Positions 15,351 through 23,743 of a stretch of DNA of 24,607 nt are shown in pieces. A program made the position numbers and the translations under genes. Below the pieces are notes generated by a model that was not told the DNA's origin, did not search any database, and saw only the letters and a list, made by a program, of their open reading frames with translations. Every line of letters starts with the position of its first letter. Position 1 is the stretch's first letter. The DNA comes from CAYNDB01 sp964395915 (GTDB taxonomy: Bacteria; Nitrospinota_A; UBA7883; JAJRTC01), in NCBI GenBank assembly GCA_964395915.1, contig CAYNDB010000028.1, forward strand, positions 1-24,607, in the 5' to 3' direction.

Positions 15351-17495
15351 ATGCAGCGCCTAAAAATATTCCTAAGACTGCTTTGTCTAAATGCCATGCT
15401 TGTCGTCGCGACATCGATAGTGTCGGACGCAAAAACGGCGCCTATCGGAGTTCTTGAGGAAGAGTATTTTTTCTTTGAAGATGAAGACCTGGCGTCGATA
15501 GGAAATTTCCGTAAAGCTCCCATACCTGAATCCCCCGGCATTCTCTCGGTAATAACATCCAGGGCAATATCGAGAATGCCTGCGCGATATCTGACAGATA
15601 TCCTGAAGTCTATTCCAGGGTTCGATGTCCGGTACAGCAATTTTGGCGAATATTTTGTCTCCATCCGTGGGATCGACAAACCTGCGGATATTCTTATGAT
15701 GATAAACGGGCGCAGGTTCAACGATTTCTTCACCGGAGCGGCTCCCTATGACATCCCTGTGGATGGCATTGAAAGGATCGAAATAATCCGAGGCCCGGGA
15801 TCGGCGTTATATGGAACAAACGCAATGGTTGGCGTAATCAATATAATCACAAAAAAGGAAGAGGGGCTGAATGTCAAAGTTGGAGCTGGAAGCTTTAATA
15901 CATATAAAGGGAATATCCGGTTTGGAAAAAAGTTTGACGATTTGAGTGTATATGGTTTCCTGGAGGGATATGACACGGCTGGACCTGACTCCATCATCCC
16001 GACAGATAAATTAAGGTATTTTGATTTACCAGGCTCGATAACTCCCAGCAAGGTGCGTGACGACAAGCAAAAAATTCGTGGCAGACTTGATATTGATTAT
16101 AAAGATATTCAGTTTGGGTTCGACATGTACAACGACGCTCATGGACCCAATGTGGCTTATCTTGATGTCATGTCTCAAAAGTCCCGATACGAATCAAAAT
16201 ATTTTGGCTCTGAGCTGACAAAATCTTTTGCGCTTCCAGGTGGTGTTAAATTAAAGCCAAGCGTATATATGAACAGGTGGAAGGTTGATGACAAAATCCA
16301 GCTTTTCCCTGACGGGTATACGGACAATCGTGACCTCAACGGGGATGGCGCCGCGGAATATTTTCCTGACGGAGAATGGATTTACAAAAGTTATGAATCA
16401 TGGGTGTATGGAACTGATTGGCGGTTTGGTTACGACACAGGCAAAGGGCACGACCTTACAGCAGGCCTCTCCTACGAAGAATCCTATTATAAAAACCCTT
16501 CGGTATTGACCAACTACTCAGGAGAGCCGGACATTGGGGCGACGCCAATGCCTGGCTTTGGCAACTGGAACAATTATGATTTGTCTGAACGGAGACGTCG
16601 TGTTTCCGCGATGTTCCTGCAAGATGAGTGGAAGCCTGCAAAATATCTTAATATTGTCGCCGGCGTAAGGCATGATCGCTACAGTGACTTTGGAAATACG
16701 ACAAATCCCAGAGTTGCCGCGTCAATTTTCCCGTTAGAAAATTGGGATATTAAGCTTCAATACGCCACAGCGTTCCGGGCCCCCACATTTAAAGAGCTTT
16801 ATGACGACACTAATCTTCAATTCAGGGGCAATCCGGACCTTGCCCCCGAGCGTGTTGAGACTTTTGAAATCGGGGTCGGATACAAATTGGAGAAAAAGGG
16901 GTTTATGAGGCTCCACCTATTTAAAAATGTTATCAAAAATAATATAACAACGCTCTTTGCTTTTTCCCGGACTGCCGGCGCGCAATACGTTAACGCCGGA
17001 GAGCAAGAGATCAGAGGTGTGGAAGCTGAGTTGAAGGTCGCAGCCAGTAACGATGTCAGCTTTTACATAAACTCAACTTTTTTTAACGTAAAAGACAAGC
17101 TTTCCGATACATGGTTGACCAGAATCCCTCAGCGCAGACTAAATATAGGGCTGGATGTAAAGCTTCCTTACGACAGCTACATGAGCATACATTGGTTTTA
17201 TTCCGGGGTAAGCCACACCAATCAAAGAATTTTCCTGGAAAGGCTTCCTCAGTTTGACCAAAAAGTCGGGCCATACAACCTTGTCAACGCCTCATTCGCA
17301 AAGAAAAATCTTTTGAATATGGGAATCACCGCCAAGTTCTCGGCTTTTAACCTGTTTAATATTAATTACAGCGAGTTGCCTACAGAAGTACGGTATCGTC
17401 TTTCGGAATTAGGATCGAACCCTGAAAAAAGAATGGTTAACCTGATACCGTCGAACCAAAGAAGCTTTTTATTTGAAATTCAAAAAGAGTTCTAA
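15351..17495 (+). CDS. TonB-dependent outer-membrane receptor
   Basis: A 714-residue receptor. A signal peptide (core FLRLLCLNAMLVVATSIV, cleavage near SDA) is followed by a plug domain with VITSRAISRMPARYLTDILKSIPG, SIRGI, MMINGRRF and the highly typical VDGIERIEIIRGPGSALYGT, then GVINIITKK. A 22-strand-type barrel follows, including RAPTFKELYDD, GNPDLAPERVETFEIG and a terminal strand ending in phenylalanine. It imports a scarce ligand (siderophore, cobalamin, heme or another organic molecule) using TonB energy; the ligand cannot be told from sequence. No clear TonB box is visible near the mature N-terminus, where an unusually acidic, aromatic stretch (EEEYFFFEDEDL) stands. Eight bases separate it from the lipoprotein gene, so the two are almost certainly cotranscribed. 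Confidence 0.93.
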   Translation: MQRLKIFLRLLCLNAMLVVATSIVSDAKTAPIGVLEEEYFFFEDEDLASIGNFRKAPIPESPGILSVITSRAISRMPARYLTDILKSIPGFDVRYSNFGEYFVSIRGIDKPADILMMINGRRFNDFFTGAAPYDIPVDGIERIEIIRGPGSALYGTNAMVGVINIITKKEEGLNVKVGAGSFNTYKGNIRFGKKFDDLSVYGFLEGYDTAGPDSIIPTDKLRYFDLPGSITPSKVRDDKQKIRGRLDIDYKDIQFGFDMYNDAHGPNVAYLDVMSQKSRYESKYFGSELTKSFALPGGVKLKPSVYMNRWKVDDKIQLFPDGYTDNRDLNGDGAAEYFPDGEWIYKSYESWVYGTDWRFGYDTGKGHDLTAGLSYEESYYKNPSVLTNYSGEPDIGATPMPGFGNWNNYDLSERRRRVSAMFLQDEWKPAKYLNIVAGVRHDRYSDFGNTTNPRVAASIFPLENWDIKLQYATAFRAPTFKELYDDTNLQFRGNPDLAPERVETFEIGVGYKLEKKGFMRLHLFKNVIKNNITTLFAFSRTAGAQYVNAGEQEIRGVEAELKVAASNDVSFYINSTFFNVKDKLSDTWLTRIPQRRLNIGLDVKLPYDSYMSIHWFYSGVSHTNQRIFLERLPQFDQKVGPYNLVNASFAKKNLLNMGITAKFSAFNLFNINYSELPTEVRYRLSELGSNPEKRMVNLIPSNQRSFLFEIQKEF

Positions 17496-17503
17496 TTGTA
17501 AAA

Positions 17504-18310
17504 ATGAAATCTCTAGAGCTGTTCTTTATTGCTGTATTTATTATGCTGCTTGCGGGATGTGAGGCAAAAGAGAACCGGTTTGAACAACCAGACGATAACA
17601 CTGTTATTGGATATTCAAACAACCGGCTGACAACATATTATTATGATATTGCAAGCTGCGAGACCGGGCTTGGCGACCTTGTCGCGGACGCCATGAAGTT
17701 CTTGGGAGGAGTTGACGCCCAGATAGGCCTGATAAACGCCGGATCGGTTAGGCGAAGGGATAGATCTGACCCCACATGGCTTGAGCCGGGCGATATCACT
17801 ATGGGGCAAATGATACTTGTTTTCCCTTTTGACAATCCGGAAGCGCGTACGCCTTCTACAATCGCTTTGATAAGCTTGTCCGGCTCAACTCTTAAAGCCA
17901 TATTCGAGAACAGTTTTTCTCGAATGGCGATTGACGGCTCTTCCGGGGTGAGTTTTGGACGGTTTTTACAAGTTTCGGGAATTCAGGTCTTCGCTGATGT
18001 CCGTAAATCCATAGGCTCAAGAGTTACGAAAATGATTTTGACCGATACAGGTGAGGTAATAGACCCGAGCGATGCTGTAATTATATACAAGGTCGCCATT
18101 CCTTTGAAATATATCAAAGATACACCTGGATATAAGGATTTTGACGACTATTGGGATATCTTCGAGCAGGGGATAAATATCATCGATACGGAAATATTTA
18201 TTTTTGACGCTGCTATAGACTATATAAAAAGCATCTCACCTATCAGCGAATATTCCGACCCCGCGGATTGCACAGCCGTGGAAAACAGGATCGTAATCAC
18301 GCACAACTGA
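17504..18310 (+). CDS. lipoprotein with a lone 5'-nucleotidase C-terminal domain
   Basis: A 268-residue protein. An N-terminal signal peptide ends in the lipobox LAGC (Cys19, followed by Glu), so it should be a membrane-anchored lipoprotein. The rest matches the 5'-nucleotidase C-terminal domain: ETGLGDLVADAMK near residue 50, LINAGSVR near 75, GDITMGQMILVFPFDN, LSGSTLKAIFE and FLQVSGIQVFAD. In UshA-type enzymes this domain binds the base and sugar of the nucleotide, while catalysis lies in an N-terminal metallophosphatase domain. That domain is absent here and no truncated remnant precedes the gene. The protein is therefore more likely a binding or docking protein than an enzyme. It sits between the TonB receptor and the solitary substrate-binding protein. 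No strong ribosome-binding site is seen, so coupling to the receptor is probable. Confidence 0.85.
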   Translation: MKSLELFFIAVFIMLLAGCEAKENRFEQPDDNTVIGYSNNRLTTYYYDIASCETGLGDLVADAMKFLGGVDAQIGLINAGSVRRRDRSDPTWLEPGDITMGQMILVFPFDNPEARTPSTIALISLSGSTLKAIFENSFSRMAIDGSSGVSFGRFLQVSGIQVFADVRKSIGSRVTKMILTDTGEVIDPSDAVIIYKVAIPLKYIKDTPGYKDFDDYWDIFEQGINIIDTEIFIFDAAIDYIKSISPISEYSDPADCTAVENRIVITHN

Positions 18311-18365
18311 CGTTCAGAATTCACGTATAAAAATATAAGGTGGCAAACCTGGTCAAAGGAAAAGC

Positions 18366-19286
18366 ATGGCTCGCTTATTAGTTTTTGTTTTTGTTACTCA
18401 TTTGGCATATTTTTCAGCCTCAACATCAGCCATAGCCACACCTTTAAATATTGCTTTTCTTAAAAGCAGGGACCTTGCTCCATACAACCTGGCCATAAAA
18501 GGCTTTGAGGATAAATTGGGTTTAAGCGGCTCCAAGTATGATATGAAAGGAGACCTCAAAAAGGGTCTTGAAATCGCAGAAAAGATATTAAAACAAAAAC
18601 CTGATCTTGTCGTTGCGGTCGGAACCAAAGCCGCCATAGTTCTCTCTGAAAAAATCCATAATATCCCTATAATATTTTTTATGGTCTCCAGGCCTGAAAA
18701 GTACCTTCTTAACAAATCCAATGTAACTGGAATCAGCCTCAACCCCGACCCCAAAGAACAATTCAGACTTCTATCCCTCTTGGTTCCAAAAGCCAGGAAA
18801 ATAGGAGTTATCTACGATCACTCAAACATCCCAAAGGCTGTTAAGTATGGACTTGAAGCGCAGAAAAAAAGCGGAATATCTATTATCGAGGAAACGATTT
18901 CTTCGCAAACAGAAATTCCGGAGGCGCTGCGTAATATCCGCGCTAAAACAGACGCGCTTTGGCTGGTTATGGACGATATGGTGATTACCAGGCGCTCCCT
19001 TAGGCACATAGTTAAATTTTCTATCGATAACAATTATCCGGTCATTGGGTTTTCCAAAAAAATTGTTAAATCGGGAGCCCTTTTCACTTCGGTTACCAGT
19101 TTTGAGGGGATAGGGAGGCGCGGAGCTTCACTGGCAAAAAAAATCCTTGGGGGAGAGCCGCCTTCCAGCATACCCTTCACATACCCGAAACCAAATGGGT
19201 TTGTCTTGAACCTCAAAACAGCCCGACTGCTAAACATTATTATTCCTGAAAAGGTATTGGAAGATGCGCAAAAAGTATACAAATAA
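18366..19286 (+). CDS. ABC-type substrate-binding protein (ABC_sub_bind family), without a permease
   Basis: A 306-residue periplasmic protein with a signal peptide (core LLVFVFVTHLAYF, cleavage after AIA at about residue 24). It has the two-lobe fold of the ABC_sub_bind/COG2984 family: KPDLVVAVGTKAA near residue 80, IPIIFFMVSRPE, VTGISLNPDPKEQ, KIGVIYDHSN and, in the second lobe, DALWLVMDDM and NNYPVIGFSKKIV. Relatives bind tryptophan, tyrosine or other small organic molecules. No ABC permease or ATPase follows; the next gene is a sensor kinase that overlaps it by 23 bases. It probably works as the ligand-loaded periplasmic partner of that kinase, not in transport. AAAGGA about six bases before the ATG supports the start. 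The ligand is unknown. Confidence 0.87.
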   Translation: MARLLVFVFVTHLAYFSASTSAIATPLNIAFLKSRDLAPYNLAIKGFEDKLGLSGSKYDMKGDLKKGLEIAEKILKQKPDLVVAVGTKAAIVLSEKIHNIPIIFFMVSRPEKYLLNKSNVTGISLNPDPKEQFRLLSLLVPKARKIGVIYDHSNIPKAVKYGLEAQKKSGISIIEETISSQTEIPEALRNIRAKTDALWLVMDDMVITRRSLRHIVKFSIDNNYPVIGFSKKIVKSGALFTSVTSFEGIGRRGASLAKKILGGEPPSSIPFTYPKPNGFVLNLKTARLLNIIIPEKVLEDAQKVYK

Positions 19287-20832
19287 AAAAGCGCTGGGGC
19301 TTCATGTTGGCATGAGAGAGCATTTTGTGACAAGGCTTACAGCCATCGGTCTTCTGGCGGGTGGCTTGCTGGTTTTCCTGTTTATATCTGAGCAAAAGAA
19401 AACAATTGTTGACGCCTACACCGAAAAAGGAGTGGCGCTGACGGAAAACCTCGCGGCAAACAGCGAATACGGTTTTATCACGGCGGACAAAATAATATTA
19501 AACGATTTATTGAAAAACCTTAGAAGGCGTAAGGATGTCTTGTATGTTGTTATAGCTGAAAAAAACGTTGATTCAAAAATTATCGCGTCATTCAATACCG
19601 CGGGAATCCAGCTATCAGCAATAAAAAATGTTCCAGCGGTCACCATAACAAAGTACCTTACCGATGGCAAAGACCGCACTTATCTGGATATTGTCTCTCC
19701 GGTCACGTTCAGCCCTTCACCGTTTATTGAAGACAATATTTTCATGGATGCTGATATCGCGTCTAGCAAGCCATCCGCGCCAAAGGTTGTCGGATATGTG
19801 AGGCTGGGGCTTTCTTTATCTGAGCAGTTCAAAAAGATGAATGCCACAAAATGGAGGAACATAACTTTCATAACTGTATTGATGTTGATATTTTCTCTCT
19901 ACTACTATTATCAGCTGACAAAAGCTGTGATTGACCCTATTAAATCGTTTATCAAAGGCGCCAAAGAGGTGCGGAAAGGCAACCTGGAGCATAAAGTAGA
20001 GGCGTCTGGCAGCACGGAGATGGTTGAATTGACCGAAGAGTTTAACCTGGCGGTAGCGGAGCGTAAAAGAGCGGAAGATGAATTGCGCAAGGCCAGGGAT
20101 GAGCTGGAAACCAAGGTTGAAGAAAGGACGAAAGACCTTGTAAGCGCCAACAAGGAGCTGGAAGAATTTAACTTTGTCGCCAGTCACGACTTGAAAGAGC
20201 CACTGCGAACTCTATCCAATTATTGCGAGCTTTTGAGAAGGGATTTAGGCGACTCGCTCCAGGAACCTTCATCAAAATATCTAAAGTATATTGGCTCAGC
20301 CGCAGGTCAGATGCGCCAACTGATACTGGATATGCTGGAGCTTTCAAGGCTGGGGAAAGGCTCCATAGTAATGACTCCGGTAGATATGAATAAATGTATG
20401 GCTAAAGCCTCGGAAAACCTTAAACCTCTGCAGGAAGAAACAAACGGCGTGATAACATGGGAAAAGCTTCCATCCGTGAAAGGCGACTCCGGCCAGTTGA
20501 TCAGAGTGATGCAAAACATTACCGGTAATGCCTTGAAGTTTTGCAAAGAAAGGTCTCCCAAGGTTTCTGTCACATCAGAACAGTTAAATGGCGCAGTCCA
20601 AATTTCAATTACAGACAATGGTATTGGCATGGAGCCAAAGTATTTAAATCAGATATTTCAACCATTCAAAAGATTGCATGGGAAAAACCAGTACGAAGGC
20701 TCCGGCATTGGGCTTACCATATGCCAAAGAATAATCGAACGTCATGGCGGGCAGATAACCGTGACCTCTGAATGTGGCAAAGGAAGTGTGTTCACAATAA
20801 CCTTGCCAAGGCTTGATTCGCCTCAAGGTTGA
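19264..20832 (+). CDS. membrane sensor histidine kinase with HAMP domain
   Basis: A 522-residue kinase. Membrane segment 1 is at about 24-42, a periplasmic sensor region spans about 43-196, membrane segment 2 is at about 198-217, HAMP lies at about 218-270, and then a coiled coil leads to the HisKA domain with phospho-acceptor His308 in FVASHDLKEPLR. The ATPase domain has NITGNALKFC, DNGIGM, FQPFKRLHG and GSGIGLTICQ. The sensor part is the plain membrane-flanked type that can contact periplasmic proteins. The ATG at 19264 has AAAGG eight bases upstream and overlaps the binding-protein gene by 23 bases; an ATG at 19312 just before the first membrane segment is an alternative. No response regulator is in the window, so the target is unknown. 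The last codons and stop lie inside a 20-base repeat that recurs at 22773. Confidence 0.92.
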   Translation: MRKKYTNKKALGLHVGMREHFVTRLTAIGLLAGGLLVFLFISEQKKTIVDAYTEKGVALTENLAANSEYGFITADKIILNDLLKNLRRRKDVLYVVIAEKNVDSKIIASFNTAGIQLSAIKNVPAVTITKYLTDGKDRTYLDIVSPVTFSPSPFIEDNIFMDADIASSKPSAPKVVGYVRLGLSLSEQFKKMNATKWRNITFITVLMLIFSLYYYYQLTKAVIDPIKSFIKGAKEVRKGNLEHKVEASGSTEMVELTEEFNLAVAERKRAEDELRKARDELETKVEERTKDLVSANKELEEFNFVASHDLKEPLRTLSNYCELLRRDLGDSLQEPSSKYLKYIGSAAGQMRQLILDMLELSRLGKGSIVMTPVDMNKCMAKASENLKPLQEETNGVITWEKLPSVKGDSGQLIRVMQNITGNALKFCKERSPKVSVTSEQLNGAVQISITDNGIGMEPKYLNQIFQPFKRLHGKNQYEGSGIGLTICQRIIERHGGQITVTSECGKGSVFTITLPRLDSPQG

Positions 20833-20833
20833 C
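20814..20833. repeat. left copy of a 20-bp direct repeat (in the 3' end of the kinase gene)
   Basis: TGATTCGCCTCAAGGTTGAC. This copy supplies the last four codons of the kinase gene and its TGA stop. The identical sequence stands at 22773-22792 on the other side of the DUF262 gene. Confidence 0.9.
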
Positions 20834-20877
20834 TTCTGTTCATAGCACAGGGCAAACACTTTGTAATGGAATGCCTC

Positions 20878-22620
20878 TTATACATCCAGAAGCTCGCGCA
20901 ATCGGTTTCGGATTAGAGCTTTTCGTTCTGCAAAAAAGTCTTTGAAATTTTCCAAAGAAAAATCTATATCAGGAATATAGTGGCGGTTTTTGTACTCGGC
21001 TTTTTCCGCTACTATGTCTTCAAACCATTCTGCGAATTGTGTATCGCTTTTTTCTTGATTAGGAATACCTTCCAGAAGTTGAAGATTTGGCAGTGTATTC
21101 ACATGCTCCATGTAAAAGTCAATATCGTCTTCTGGAATTTCCAGACGGCGTAATTTAGCACGAGTAAAATGGCTACTGGGATGAATATGGTCGATATGAA
21201 ATTTATTGCGAAAATCCAATGACGGATAGAGAAAGGCTAAGGTAGAAAATGTGTAACCTTGACTGTATTTATAGTAAAGCATATTTTCAATATCATCCTC
21301 CACAAAGGAAAGAGACTTGCTCCTTCCTTTGAACTTTTCGATAATGCTATCCAAGGGAAATCCGTTTGAGTTGTCCCTCAACACTTCTCGGGTTGGGCGT
21401 AATACTGAATCTGGCGTACCACCGAAAGCTCGCTTTATGAGAGAACGAATCAACCATCTCTGAATCGCTTTGCGTTCCTCAGCAAATTTGCTTGATACGT
21501 CAAAGTTTTTTGGCAAGCCAATCTTCTTGAGGTAATACGCCAGAGGGATGATGGCATAGTTGGCAGTAAGCGTTTTTTGGCAATATCCAAAGCCAGCCAC
21601 CAGTGTAACTGCTGCACGTAAGGCCTGCGTTATTTCATCCCAAAGCTTTTCTATTTCAAGCATATTGGCCTTGTTGAAATTATCGACTTTAAAGGCAATA
21701 TCTCTAAAGTCGCTCAAGACGAGGCTACTTTTAAGCACAAAGTCCTTGTCGAAGTTAAAGCCGTCGCCTATTTCATTAAGTTCATCGACAAACGAAATAA
21801 CTTCCTCTCGCGCATCTCGCTGCTCCCATTGAGCCGTAGCAATCGATAACAGCAAGTCGGAATAACTTAGAATGGTGCCTCCACTGTTGACTCTTATGAA
21901 GATATTCAATACTTTATCTAAGCTTTCATCTTTCTCAAGGAAGTAATTGATGACATTATTTTCGTGAATTACCGACCACAGTTTAAAGAGAGTTCTATTT
22001 GCAAATGTGGCTTGTTGCTCAAGCTTGTTCATCAATCCATGTTTGATTAAAAAGTCATTAATCTCATATTGTTCAGCAAGATTTAAAACCTCGGATATCT
22101 TGAACCAGAAAGTCTCATCACCGTTCTGGCTGGCTTCTAGCTCCGTAAGAAATGCGAAATCAAACGCCATATCGCTGTGGTCGTTTCCCGTACTCGGAGA
22201 AAGCAGATTGAGGTAAAGTCGCCGAGTTGGAAAAGCCAAGGGGTTGTCCCTCCTCTTTCTCGGTTCTTTATAGGCATAAGAACCCTTGAGGCCGATGTAT
22301 AAAGAAGTCAAGCGCTGCTGACCGTCGAGAATACCAATGATGTCATCTTGTCCGCTTACATTGGCCTTTGGATTGTGACAGTTGTTTCTTTCATGGTATT
22401 CTCGCACAAATTCATAGAACTGGTACTTGCCAGTATTTTTCTTCTCCACATACCAAAAGAGAAAAGAACCGATGGGGTAATCTCGCATTAATGAGTCAAA
22501 TAAGCGCGTTATCTGATCACAACTCCAGACGACTTCTCTTTGAATGGCCGGTAGTAGGTACTTCTTGGCATGAACATTCTCCACAACTTCTTTTATCGTT
22601 ATTGGTGTCTGGAACGCCAT
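20878..22620 (-). CDS. DUF262/DUF1524 HNH protein (GmrSD-like nuclease, probable defence gene)
   Basis: A 580-residue protein with the two domains of GmrSD-type enzymes fused in one chain. The N-terminal DUF262 domain (ParB/Srx-like fold) shows LPAIQREVVWSCDQITRLFDS near residue 23, YPIGSFLFW, the nucleotide-site motif ILDGQQRLTSL (DGQQR at 99-103) and FIRVNSGGTILSYSDLLLS. The C-terminal HNH/DUF1524 domain shows FHIDHIHP at about 474-481, HVNTLPNLQLL, and NQEKSD near 521. GmrSD enzymes are type IV restriction systems that cut modified phage DNA, and many DUF262 proteins are found in defence islands. The gene stands alone on the minus strand. AAGG lies about 12 bases before the ATG at 22620. 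The domain call is strong; the anti-phage role and target modification are inferred. Confidence 0.9.
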   Translation of the reverse strand: MAFQTPITIKEVVENVHAKKYLLPAIQREVVWSCDQITRLFDSLMRDYPIGSFLFWYVEKKNTGKYQFYEFVREYHERNNCHNPKANVSGQDDIIGILDGQQRLTSLYIGLKGSYAYKEPRKRRDNPLAFPTRRLYLNLLSPSTGNDHSDMAFDFAFLTELEASQNGDETFWFKISEVLNLAEQYEINDFLIKHGLMNKLEQQATFANRTLFKLWSVIHENNVINYFLEKDESLDKVLNIFIRVNSGGTILSYSDLLLSIATAQWEQRDAREEVISFVDELNEIGDGFNFDKDFVLKSSLVLSDFRDIAFKVDNFNKANMLEIEKLWDEITQALRAAVTLVAGFGYCQKTLTANYAIIPLAYYLKKIGLPKNFDVSSKFAEERKAIQRWLIRSLIKRAFGGTPDSVLRPTREVLRDNSNGFPLDSIIEKFKGRSKSLSFVEDDIENMLYYKYSQGYTFSTLAFLYPSLDFRNKFHIDHIHPSSHFTRAKLRRLEIPEDDIDFYMEHVNTLPNLQLLEGIPNQEKSDTQFAEWFEDIVAEKAEYKNRHYIPDIDFSLENFKDFFAERKALIRNRLRELLDV

Positions 22621-22659
22621 AAGAATTAATACCTTCTATGCTCACTTTTATAAACAATA

Positions 22660-22689
22660 ACAATACTGTCGTCACAAATCAATTGACAA
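22660..22689 (-). promoter_or_regulatory. weak candidate promoter of the DUF262 gene
   Basis: On the minus strand TTGTCA (five of six) at 22689-22684 and TATTGT (four of six) at 22665-22660 are separated by 18 bases, about 40 bases upstream of the start codon. TTGATT at the start of the same spacer offers a competing -35 for a shifted TATTGT. The 218-base gap is otherwise AT-rich and shows nothing else apart from the right repeat copy. Confidence 0.3.
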
Positions 22690-22772
22690 CATAATTTTGT
22701 AATAAAAGCGATGAGACAAACCCAGAAAATAACGGTATATGCACGCATAATACGGATGGTTTCTTAGTGGGG

Positions 22773-22792
22773 TGATTCGCCTCAAGGTTGAC
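22773..22792. repeat. right copy of a 20-bp direct repeat
   Basis: Identical over 20 bases to 20814-20833, in the same orientation, and with unrelated sequence on both sides. It lies in the intergenic region between the DUF262 gene and the lytic transglycosylase and repeats the 3' end of the kinase coding sequence outside any gene. Confidence 0.9.
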
Positions 22793-22838
22793 AGGCGCAA
22801 CTATTATCTGAAGTCCGGGGAGACTTGGGGAGCGGTCG

Positions 22839-23495
22839 CTACACGTTTTGCTCAATCGAGGTTTTTATCTGACCCAAGCACCTGAAAACTTTTCGTGTAT
22901 ACCTTTTTTTACGCATCGATCCCTGTCGTATACGGTGCCCAATCCTGGTAGGGCCGATATTATAAGCCTCCAGCGCCAATGAAAGATCGCCAAACCTTCT
23001 TGTCATTTTAGCCAGATAATATGATCCTATCTTTACATTGGTATCCAGGTCAAAAAGTTGAGACTTTCTTTTAAGCCTGAAATTCATCTCTTTGGCGATT
23101 GATCTTGCCACAAAAGGGCGCAACTGCATAAGTCCCACGGCGCCCTTGTTTGAAATTACACGCCGTCTGAAACCGCTCTCAATTTCCATTACCGCCAAAA
23201 GCAGAAACGGATCTTGCCCGTTGGCGATCCCATGCCGCATGATCGAGTCGGCAAGCTGAATACGCTCCTCGTCAGACAGGGATTTGGCTCTGCTCCTTAA
23301 TGTTCTTAAAACCTCTCTCTTAAGCTTGATCGGTTCATTCATCGCCTGCAACCGCTCAAGTTTCTCCATATTGCTGGCTATTTGGCTTTCAAGCGCCTCC
23401 GTCTGGTTAGCTACAACGTATCCCATGAGTTGGAGCGCAAAAATCGATGAAAGAAGAAATAGCGGGATGGCTGTTCTTAAGACTATGAAATTCAT
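22839..23495 (-). CDS. lytic transglycosylase (SLT family)
   Basis: A 218-residue cell-wall lyase. An N-terminal hydrophobic segment (FIVLRTAIPLFLLSSIFALQL) acts as signal or anchor. A short charged helical linker (residues about 30-80) leads into an SLT catalytic domain with VMEIESGFRRRV (catalytic Glu in ESGF), GAVGLMQLRP and ALEAYNIGP. Such enzymes cleave the MurNAc-GlcNAc bond of peptidoglycan. I place the start at the ATG at 23495: the frame stays open to an ATG at 23699, but the extra 68 residues are a second hydrophobic stretch of low-complexity AT-rich sequence unlike the family. The ribosome-binding site is weak. The C-terminus is basic (RQGSMRKKRYTRKVFR). It is a solitary gene divergent from the zinc-ribbon gene. 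Confidence 0.88.
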   Translation of the reverse strand: MNFIVLRTAIPLFLLSSIFALQLMGYVVANQTEALESQIASNMEKLERLQAMNEPIKLKREVLRTLRSRAKSLSDEERIQLADSIMRHGIANGQDPFLLLAVMEIESGFRRRVISNKGAVGLMQLRPFVARSIAKEMNFRLKRKSQLFDLDTNVKIGSYYLAKMTRRFGDLSLALEAYNIGPTRIGHRIRQGSMRKKRYTRKVFRCLGQIKTSIEQNV

Positions 23496-23743
23496 TTTAC
23501 TTGCTGTGAAAAGTTGGAATGGATATTGTAATATCAGGACAACATTAAGGTTATTTACATACGAGATTTTGCTCTTTGGTGGTAAGAATATAGTGTCATG
23601 AGAGCTTCTCGTCAATATATATTTTTGTGACAACCATATAACGATTAATAATACAATAAGATACAATCTCAAATGAAGCGCCTTAATAAATATGGCCACG
23701 TCAAATATTTGACTATTTTTGTTCTCACTCAGGTGAACATGAA

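Larger units (their letters stand above)
20834..22792. mobile_element. candidate inserted segment bounded by 20-bp direct repeats
   Basis: The segment between the repeat copies, counting one copy, is 1959 bases and holds only the DUF262/HNH gene and its flanks. Its left junction coincides with the stop codon of the kinase gene, and its right junction is a second copy of that gene end. No transposase, integrase or terminal inverted repeats are visible inside, so the mechanism is unknown. Site-specific integration at a gene end with loss of the integrase, or mobilisation in trans, would both fit. By eye the segment looks more AT-rich than its surroundings. Confidence 0.4.

Noticed and set aside
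17504..18310. Broken remnant of a full 5'-nucleotidase
   Set aside because: An intact signal peptide and lipobox precede the domain at a proper start codon, and no metallophosphatase fragments are found upstream, so it is a purposeful short protein and not a pseudogene.
20834..22792. Insertion sequence or transposon with terminal inverted repeats
   Set aside because: The segment ends were compared by eye and show no inverted repeats, and there is no transposase or integrase frame inside. Only the 20-base direct repeats remain as evidence of insertion.
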